Source of the DNA: an uncultured Pseudomonadota bacterium
Lineage (GTDB): Bacteria; SAR324; NAC60-12
DNA length: 5,040 nucleotides
Reading direction: 5' to 3'
Assembly: GCA_913056375.1 (NCBI GenBank)
Contig: CAJXNF010000250.1
Coordinates: 1-5,040, forward strand
Part shown: positions 1-3,851 of the stretch, piece by piece
Layout of the letters: each line of letters starts with the position of its first letter
How positions within the stretch are numbered: the stretch's first letter is position 1
Notes under the pieces: model-generated
Told to the model about the DNA's origin: nothing
Databases searched by the model: none
The model's input: only the letters and a program-made list of their open reading frames with translations
Position numbers and translations under genes: made by a program

Positions 1-1043
1 AGCAAATCACAATTGAAGAAGGTGGAAAGGCAATTACTTTCAACACCCTACGTGGTGAAACAGTCGAAGCGAATCTCAATGCGCTGAAGAAGACAATGGC
101 TGATTCAAACATCGGTGTTGAATTGGTGTTGCCTAATCAGCAGAAATTGGAGTCCTTGCTGGAGGAAAGTGACCTACGCTCGAGCATCCGCTATCGGATC
201 ATCGGAGTTCATAACAACGCTGAGGCACTTGAGGATGTGCTTCGCCAAGAAGATGTCGCCACTGCCCTGCGTGAGGTGGGCTTAAATGCGGATGATATAC
301 GTGCGGCTGCTGCAAACATTACTGAATCCAATGAGCCACAATTCATCACTTTGCGGCACAAGGATTATGGGACAGAGCCAGTCTTTTCAGTCACCAGCAC
401 TACTGCAGGTTTGGTGGCAGCGGAATCAGACGTGCCTCAAGAGATCAACAACGGTCGTGATATAGCTGGCAAGATTCAAGGAGAGGTCGCTTTTGGCAAG
501 GGACAAGTACTCAAGGGAGGTGCTTTCACTCAGGCTGATGGCTTGGAGATTCTTTATACCGGTGCAAAAGCCAGTGAGAAAGGTGAATTCGTTGGCTCTG
601 TCACCGTTACCCAAAACTCGATGTATTTCCAGGTTGGGGCCAACTGTGGCCAGACCGTGACCCACGGAATTCGTGAGATTACCTCGAAGGGATTGGCAAG
701 AGCCGTTGAGAATCTTTCAGGATTCAAGTCATTAGCAGATATCGATGTGCGAACCGCACAGGGAGCTCAAGACGCTATCTGCCTGATCGACAAAGCAATT
801 CAGGAAGTTTCTGGAACACGTGGCCGGATAGGAGCCTTCCACAAAAACAATCTCCAGAGCAACCTGAACTACTTACGAAGCGCACATGAAAACGTGACAA
901 AAGCAGAGTCGGTCATCCGTGATACGGACGTTGCGGAAGAGATGACGCTCTACACCCGAAACCAAATCATGATGGAAGCCAACGTAGCAATGCTGGCTCA
1001 GGCGAATCAGGCCCCAAGTGTCCTGATGAGACTCTTACAGTAA
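1..1043 (+). CDS. fliC: Flagellin, copy 1 (5' end outside window)
   Basis: This is the C-terminal 346 residues of a flagellin, the secreted protein that polymerises into the flagellar filament. The first complete codon is at 3, and the frame is open to the left edge. The residues before the ATG at 96 (QITIEEGGKAITFNTLRGET) align with residue 200 onward of copy 2, so that ATG is internal and about 199 residues are missing; the whole protein would be near 545 residues. An IN-type middle domain is followed by the D1/D0 end: FQVGANCGQT, then SLADIDV, IGAFHKNNLQSNLNYL, ESVIRDTDVAEEM, TRNQIM and AMLAQANQAPSVLMRLLQ, all standard flagellin C-terminal blocks. Compared with copies 2 and 3 it has about 58 extra residues (bases ~129-326). 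It has cysteines at codons 645-647 and 780-782, unusual for flagellin. The symbol is at family level only. A flagellin remnant follows 79 bases downstream. Confidence 0.95.
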   Translation, partial: QITIEEGGKAITFNTLRGETVEANLNALKKTMADSNIGVELVLPNQQKLESLLEESDLRSSIRYRIIGVHNNAEALEDVLRQEDVATALREVGLNADDIRAAAANITESNEPQFITLRHKDYGTEPVFSVTSTTAGLVAAESDVPQEINNGRDIAGKIQGEVAFGKGQVLKGGAFTQADGLEILYTGAKASEKGEFVGSVTVTQNSMYFQVGANCGQTVTHGIREITSKGLARAVENLSGFKSLADIDVRTAQGAQDAICLIDKAIQEVSGTRGRIGAFHKNNLQSNLNYLRSAHENVTKAESVIRDTDVAEEMTLYTRNQIMMEANVAMLAQANQAPSVLMRLLQ

Positions 1044-1122
1044 AAATTGGTTTCAAAATCTGGAATTCATTCTTTCTGAAGATTTCGTCGAAGTTCATTA
1101 CTGTCCAGAATGAGGGGTAACC

Positions 1123-1309
1123 ATGTCAATATGCATTAAGACAAAGATATCAGCGATCAACGCTCACCGCATGTTGGCAAGAAACAATGAAATTTCTTCA
1201 AGAAATTGGGAGCGCCTTTGATCCGGTCAAAAGATCATTGGAAGCCAACGTAGCAATGCTGGCACAGGCGAACCAGCGTCCACAATCGGTTCCGTAGTTG
1301 CGGCAATAG
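1123..1309 (+). pseudogene. Collapsed flagellin remnant: N-terminus joined to C-terminus
   Basis: An ATG at 1123, preceded by GAGGGG at 1112-1117 region, opens a flagellin-like start: MSICIKTKISAINAHR, then NN and WERL, matching MSLRVNTNMPAINSHR, NN and MERL of copy 2. The frame stops at TGA 1219-1221 where Ser is expected. The following bases still read SG-K-I, like SSGLKI. Immediately after this, from about 1241 and in another frame, comes EANVAMLAQANQRPQSV, which is the flagellin C-terminus. The bases at 1240-1263 are identical to copy 1. Homology fades to the end as SVP, stop, LRQ, stop (1289-1309), matching SVLRLLQ and its stop. So over 400 residues are deleted, and a nonsense codon, a 2-base frameshift and a second nonsense codon have accumulated. 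A functional product is very unlikely. Confidence 0.88.
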
Positions 1310-1381
1310 TGGGAAAGAGTGGAGCCTTGGTCCGCAAGGTCTTTCAGCTCTAAATTCAGATTATCGAAATATCTAAGTGAA

Positions 1382-1416
1382 TACTTTCGGACGACCTTGC
1401 TGGTCTTCGGAAAGTA
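1382..1416 (+). other. Strong hairpin in the copy 2 leader
   Basis: TACTTTCGGACGACC (1382-1396) and GGTCTTCGGAAAGTA (1402-1416) pair at 13 of 15 positions around a 5-base loop TTGCT. The mismatches are 1389/1409 and 1392/1406. No T-tract follows, so it is not a canonical intrinsic terminator. It lies inside the extra segment that is absent from the copy 3 leader. Confidence 0.7.
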
Positions 1417-1429
1417 CGCACGAAGCGTC

Positions 1430-1442
1430 GATATTGAATATC
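1430..1442. other. 13-base perfect palindrome GATATT-G-AATATC
   Basis: The two 6-base arms are exactly complementary around a single G. With a one-base centre it suits a dimeric DNA-binding site better than an RNA hairpin. AATATC also occurs at 1368-1373, which could pair with the left arm. It lies in the extra segment of the copy 2 leader. Function unknown. Confidence 0.4.
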
Positions 1443-1448
1443 CATTTT

Positions 1449-1469
1449 CTACGCTGACTTTCAGTGTAG
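1449..1469 (+). other. Hairpin in the copy 2 leader
   Basis: CTACGCTGA (1449-1457) pairs with TCAGTGTAG (1461-1469) over nine positions, one a G-T wobble, around the 3-base loop CTT. Further wobble and A-T pairs are possible outward (1446-1448 with 1470-1472). It spans the right-hand CTTTCAG repeat and ends 6 bases before the next hairpin. Confidence 0.6.
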
Positions 1470-1475
1470 GGAGGG

Positions 1476-1493
1476 TGACACAGGGAGGTGTCA
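1476..1493 (+). other. Hairpin formed by the shared GACACAGGGA box, copy 2 leader
   Basis: TGACAC (1476-1481) and GTGTCA (1488-1493) are perfectly complementary around AGGGAG. The left arm and loop belong to the GACACAGGGAGGTG box that recurs at 3762-3775. The exposed purine loop resembles a Shine-Dalgarno core, but no start codon follows at a suitable distance, so a ribosome role is only a speculation. Confidence 0.55.
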
Positions 1494-1546
1494 TACCTTG
1501 GTCGATTAACGCCAATACGATTAAAGACACCAACCCAATCAGATTC

Positions 1547-1553
1547 AAGGAGG
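1547..1553 (+). promoter_or_regulatory. Ribosome binding site fixing the GTG start of copy 2
   Basis: AAGGAGG lies 4 bases before GTG 1558-1560. The next in-frame ATG (Met 9 of the protein) would cut off the conserved MSLRVNTN start seen in copy 3, so GTG is the start. The wider sequence ATTCAAGGA-GAA also precedes copy 3, where the site is weaker (AAGGA) but the start is ATG. Confidence 0.85.
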
Positions 1554-1557
1554 AACT

Positions 1558-3099
1558 GTGTCACTACGAGTCAACACTAATATGCCGGCGATCAACAGCC
1601 ACCGTAACTTGATCATCAACAACACTGAGCAAGCCAAGACCATGGAGCGTCTGTCTTCCGGCTTAAAGATCAATCGTGGTGCTGATGGCCCTGCTTCACT
1701 AGTAATTAGTGAGCGACTACGATCTCAAACAGCTGGTTTGAAGCAAGCAATTGATAACTCAGAAGCTGGTGTGGCTCTCGTTCAGACAGCAGAAGCTGCA
1801 TTAAATGAAGTCAGTTCAGCCCTGATCAATGCTCGACAATTGGCTGTGGCCTCTGCCAACGAGGCGGTGAATGATGAGTTCATGCTGCGAGCCAACCAGC
1901 AGGAGATTGATAATATCCTGGCTACAGTCAACCGAATTGCCAAGAACACCCAGTTTGGTCAGAAGAACCTGCTCGACGGCAGCAAGGGAGCTACGGGTGT
2001 AGTTTCTGGTTCCAACCTTGAGTTTGTCGGAGCAAGCCAGGCAACCCAGAGTTCAGGCCCCAATGGTTATGATGTTCACATTACCCAAGCAGCCCGTCGT
2101 GCTCAGGTGACTGGAGTTCAAGCGCTGACCAATGAGATTATTGATCGTGGAGAGCAGATCACGATCATTGAGGGGGCGAAGACTGTGAACTTCCAGACGA
2201 TCAAGGGAGAGACAGTGGAGACCAACCTGAATGCCTTGAATGCAGCGATTCAGGAAGCTGGTCTGGATGTGGAAATGATCCGCTTTGACGAAAAAGATAC
2301 TAGCCCTAATGCTCCACAAATTATTAGCTTACGGCACAAAGAGTTTGGTAGTGAGCACTCGTTTAAAGTAGCGACTACAACCGCAGGATTGTTGAGCAGC
2401 CGAGCGGATGTCTATGACACGATCGAGAATGGCTTGGACGTAGCTGGTGAGATCAATGGTGAGGAAGCTTCGGGCAAAGGACAGATTCTGACTGGAAACT
2501 CAGGTAACTCCAACACTGATGGGCTGGCCGTTCGCTACACAGGACTGGCCCTCCCTGGACAGTTGCCTCAAGCAGATGTACCAGCTCAGATGACTCCAGC
2601 AAATCAGCGCTCAGAAAGAGACTTGGGCAACATGGGCCGAGTCCGAGCTGGTACAATTGCTCTCGCTCAGAATTCACTGGTCTTCCAGATTGGTTCAAAC
2701 TGTGAGCAAACGACTTCACTGGCTTTGCGCAACATGCAGACCAACACGCTGGGAACTGGAGTTGATAATGAAAGTGGCTTTGTCTCCTTGGCAGATATCG
2801 ATGTGACTGATGCCCAGAAGGCTCAGGATGCGATGTGTGTACTAGATCGAGCCCTGGAAGAAGTGTCTTCAACCCGTGGTGAGATTGGCGCCTTCCAAAA
2901 GAACAATCTGGAGAGCAATCTGAACTACCTCCGCATTGCGCACGAGAACGTACTGAGCTCGGAATCGGTAATTCGTGATGCAGACATGGCGGAAGAGATG
3001 ACCAATTTCACCCGCAACCAGATCATGACTGATTCGGCTACAGCGATGTTGGCTCAAGCAAATGCACGATCCCAATCGGTCTTACGCTTGTTCAACTAA
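1558..3099 (+). CDS. fliC: Flagellin, copy 2 (complete, 513 residues)
   Basis: This is a complete flagellin, exported by the flagellar type III system and polymerised into the filament. It starts at GTG 1558 behind AAGGAGG. Residues 1-140 are the N-terminal D0/D1 region: MSLRVNTNMPAINSHR, MERLSSGLKINRGADGPA at 29-46, then QTAEAALNEV, and NTQFGQKNLLDGS at 130-142. Residues ~198-330 form the exposed middle domain, with an IN-like motif (~205-240), SLRHKEFGSEHSFKV (257-271) and DVAGEINGEEASGKGQ (294-309). A Pro/Gln-rich stretch of about 26 residues, within 330-364, is missing from copies 1 and 3. The C-terminal D1/D0 runs from FQIGSNCEQT (376) through ESVIRDADMAEEM (469-481) and TRNQIM to SVLRLFN. 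Cys382 and Cys427 match copy 1. There is no signal peptide, as expected for this export route. The symbol is at family level. Confidence 0.97.
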   Translation: MSLRVNTNMPAINSHRNLIINNTEQAKTMERLSSGLKINRGADGPASLVISERLRSQTAGLKQAIDNSEAGVALVQTAEAALNEVSSALINARQLAVASANEAVNDEFMLRANQQEIDNILATVNRIAKNTQFGQKNLLDGSKGATGVVSGSNLEFVGASQATQSSGPNGYDVHITQAARRAQVTGVQALTNEIIDRGEQITIIEGAKTVNFQTIKGETVETNLNALNAAIQEAGLDVEMIRFDEKDTSPNAPQIISLRHKEFGSEHSFKVATTTAGLLSSRADVYDTIENGLDVAGEINGEEASGKGQILTGNSGNSNTDGLAVRYTGLALPGQLPQADVPAQMTPANQRSERDLGNMGRVRAGTIALAQNSLVFQIGSNCEQTTSLALRNMQTNTLGTGVDNESGFVSLADIDVTDAQKAQDAMCVLDRALEEVSSTRGEIGAFQKNNLESNLNYLRIAHENVLSSESVIRDADMAEEMTNFTRNQIMTDSATAMLAQANARSQSVLRLFN

Positions 3100-3124
3100 G
3101 ATCTGAGTAGGTCTACAAGGTTCT

Positions 3125-3145
3125 GAAGGCTCTTCCAGGGCCTTC
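3125..3145 (+). terminator. Possible weak terminator hairpin after flagellin copy 2
   Basis: GAAGGCT (3125-3131) pairs with GGCCTTC (3139-3145), with one wobble, around a 7-base loop, 26 bases after the stop codon. The position suits a transcript end, but the bases that follow (TCTCTGAG) are not a T-tract, so this is not a standard intrinsic terminator. It could instead be a 3' stabilising stem. Confidence 0.35.
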
Positions 3146-3166
3146 TCTGAGGGAGTTGGTGGATTT

Positions 3167-3196
3167 TTGGGAAGGTATCCGCTGGGTATCTTCCAA
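3167..3196 (+). other. Long hairpin downstream of flagellin copy 2
   Basis: TTGG (3167-3170) and AAGGTATCC (3172-3180) pair with GGGTATCTT (3184-3192) and CCAA (3193-3196), with one bulged G at 3171, wobbles within the stem and a 3-base loop GCT. It is the strongest stem in this spacer. The T-run lies before it (3164-3168) rather than after, so it is not a canonical terminator on either strand. It could protect the 3' end of the copy 2 message. Confidence 0.6.
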
Positions 3197-3397
3197 TGAA
3201 TCCATGACTAAAATATGGATGGAAGCCATTCAAAAAGGGCTCATCGAATTTGCTCTTTGAAAATCTATTGTTGTGATTTCAGTTTTTGAAATTCCCTCAT
3301 TGGCAATGGTCTGTTGATACCTTGGTGTACAACAATGATCACAGTTGATGGATTTGTTTCTTCGGAAGAATAGTCCTGAATTTGTGGGTCATTAAAG

Positions 3398-3428
3398 CAA
3401 GGTGGTAGGTCTAAAAAAGACCATCTTG
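3398..3428 (+). other. Bulged hairpin with A-rich loop
   Basis: GGTCT (3408-3412) and AGACC (3418-3422) pair around AAAAA. After a 4-base bulge (3404-3407), CAAGGT (3398-3403) pairs with ATCTTG (3423-3428). The inner stem uses the TAGGTCTA octamer that recurs in this spacer. There is no T-tract after it. Confidence 0.4.
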
Positions 3429-3500
3429 TTGACTTGGACTACTCCTGAAAAGCAGATCAGTAGTGAAGCATGTGAATCATTAAATGGTAAGTTGTCGAGG

Positions 3501-3533
3501 AGTTTTTTCTAAGACTGAGTCTGATAAAAAACT
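3501..3533. other. 33-base palindrome with T6 and A6 arms
   Basis: Around the central G at 3517, 14 of 16 position pairs are complementary. From outside in these are AG/CT, T6 (3503-3508) with A6 (3526-3531), T3510 with A3524, and AGACT (3512-3516) with AGTCT (3518-3522). The mismatches are 3509/3525 and 3511/3523. T before and A after the core is the reverse of a terminator. The one-base centre suits a DNA operator or cruciform more than an RNA stem. Confidence 0.6.
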
Positions 3534-3548
3534 GGGATTCAAAAACCT

Positions 3549-3569
3549 TATTTTGATAATCAGAATAAT
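3549..3569. other. 21-base palindrome TTATTTTGAT-A-ATCAGAATAA
   Basis: Nine of ten position pairs are Watson-Crick and the tenth (3554/3564) is a T-G pair, around A3559. Its centre is 42 bases from that of the 33-base palindrome, about four helical turns, so the two would face the same side of the DNA. On the minus strand it reads TTCTGATTATCAAAAT, which matches 1355-1370 at 14 of 16 positions. Confidence 0.5.
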
Positions 3570-3713
3570 CTACAAATAAAAGTTGGGTAGAGATATCCAG
3601 ATCTCCATAAATAAGTTGGAGGCCTGATTATCTCCATCCTGCGATGTGGGGATTTTTGTCCAAAAAATATTCTTGGAAGATAGGTCTATGTACGTTCTTC
3701 CATGAAGACTTGG

Positions 3714-3734
3714 GGTCTACCAAAGGATTAGACC
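3714..3734 (+). other. Hairpin GGTCTA/TAGACC before the copy 3 leader box
   Basis: GGTCTA (3714-3719) and TAGACC (3729-3734) are perfectly complementary around a 9-base loop. TAGACC could equally pair with the earlier GGTCTA at 3683-3688, so two exclusive folds are possible. The right arm runs into the shared CCGCAAGGGCTTTC box. Confidence 0.4.
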
Positions 3735-3761
3735 GCAAGGGCTTTCGCATACCATCTAGCG

Positions 3762-3795
3762 GACACAGGGACGTGGCCGGATAGTGGATTGTGTC
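3762..3795 (+). other. Shared GACACAGGGA box with distal pairing partner, copy 3 leader
   Basis: GACACAGGGACGTG (3762-3775) matches 1477-1490 at 13 of 14 positions. Here GACACA (3762-3767) can pair with TGTGTC at 3790-3795 across a 22-base loop, whereas in the copy 2 leader the same arm pairs just 6 bases away. The box starts 90 bases before the copy 3 start and 81 bases before the copy 2 start. Confidence 0.45.
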
Positions 3796-3851
3796 TCGTG
3801 GTCCAAAACGACTGCGGGGTAATCTAACGCAACTCAATTCAAGGATGAATT

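Larger units (their letters stand above)
1341..1464 (+). repeat. 7-base direct repeats CTTTCAG bounding an extra 117-base segment
   Basis: CTTTCAG occurs at 1341-1347 and again at 1458-1464. The first copy ends the box shared with the copy 3 leader (CCGCAAGG-CTTTC); the second lies 19 bases before the GACACAGGGA box. In the copy 3 leader a single CTTTC lies 20 bases before that same box. Removing one repeat unit (117 bases) therefore brings the two leaders into register. The pattern fits insertion of a ~110-base element with a 7-base target duplication, or loss of the segment from copy 3 by recombination. I see no clear terminal inverted repeats. Confidence 0.55.
1298..1557 (+). promoter_or_regulatory. 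Structured leader/upstream region of flagellin copy 2
   Basis: This stretch holds the end of the flagellin remnant and then no gene. It carries three boxes shared in order with the copy 3 upstream region: CCGCAAGGTCTTTC (1332-1345), GACACAGGGAGGTG (1477-1490) and ATTCAAGGA (1543-1551). Between the first two lie several dyads: 1382-1416, 1430-1442, 1449-1469 and 1476-1493. I could not find a sigma-28 site with correct spacing (a GAAA at 1410-1413 and CGATA at 1429-1433 are two bases too close), nor a GG-N10-GC sigma-54 site. The transcription start is therefore unknown, and whether the dyads lie in RNA or only in DNA is inference. Confidence 0.5.
3100..3851 (+). promoter_or_regulatory. 752-base spacer and leader upstream of flagellin copy 3
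   Basis: There is no supported gene here. It contains hairpins and palindromes at 3125-3145, 3167-3196, 3234-3258 (AAAGGGC/GCTCTTT), 3276-3292 (ATTTCA/TGAAAT), 3322-3335 (imperfect, around TGTACA), 3398-3428, 3501-3533, 3549-3569 and 3714-3734. TAGGTCTA occurs at 3108, 3406 and 3681. Boxes shared with the copy 2 leader are CCGCAAGGGCTTTC (3733-3746), GACACAGGGACGTG (3762-3775) and ATTCAAGGA (3837-3845). I could not identify a convincing sigma-70, sigma-28 or sigma-54 promoter by eye, although one must exist if copy 3 is transcribed on its own. Confidence 0.5.

Noticed and set aside
1056..1085. Possible terminator after flagellin copy 1 (AAATCT/AGATTT)
   Set aside because: It has only six A/T-rich pairs across an 18-base loop, with no T-tract after it.
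1410..1434. Possible sigma-28 promoter (GAAAG then GTCGATAT)
   Set aside because: The gap between the two halves is 13 rather than 15 bases, the first half lacks its T, and both sit in or beside the large hairpin.
1198..1548. Minus-strand open frame of 116 codons with a hydrophobic start
   Set aside because: It begins at TTG without a ribosome site, and its far end is the antisense of the flagellin remnant. The hydrophobic start comes from the leader sequence read backwards.
1319..1612. Plus-strand open frame of 97 codons overlapping the start of flagellin copy 2
   Set aside because: It runs through the structured leader and into the conserved flagellin start in another frame. It has no recognisable family, and the in-frame flagellin is certain.
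3219..3228. ATGGAAGCCA resembling the flagellin C-terminal MEAN codons, as a trace of another flagellin remnant
   Set aside because: The match is only ten bases and the codons on both sides do not resemble flagellin, so chance is enough.
3628..3837. Minus-strand open frame of 69 codons before flagellin copy 3
   Set aside because: It covers the leader boxes and hairpins shared with copy 2, no ribosome site is evident, and the composition looks like random translation.
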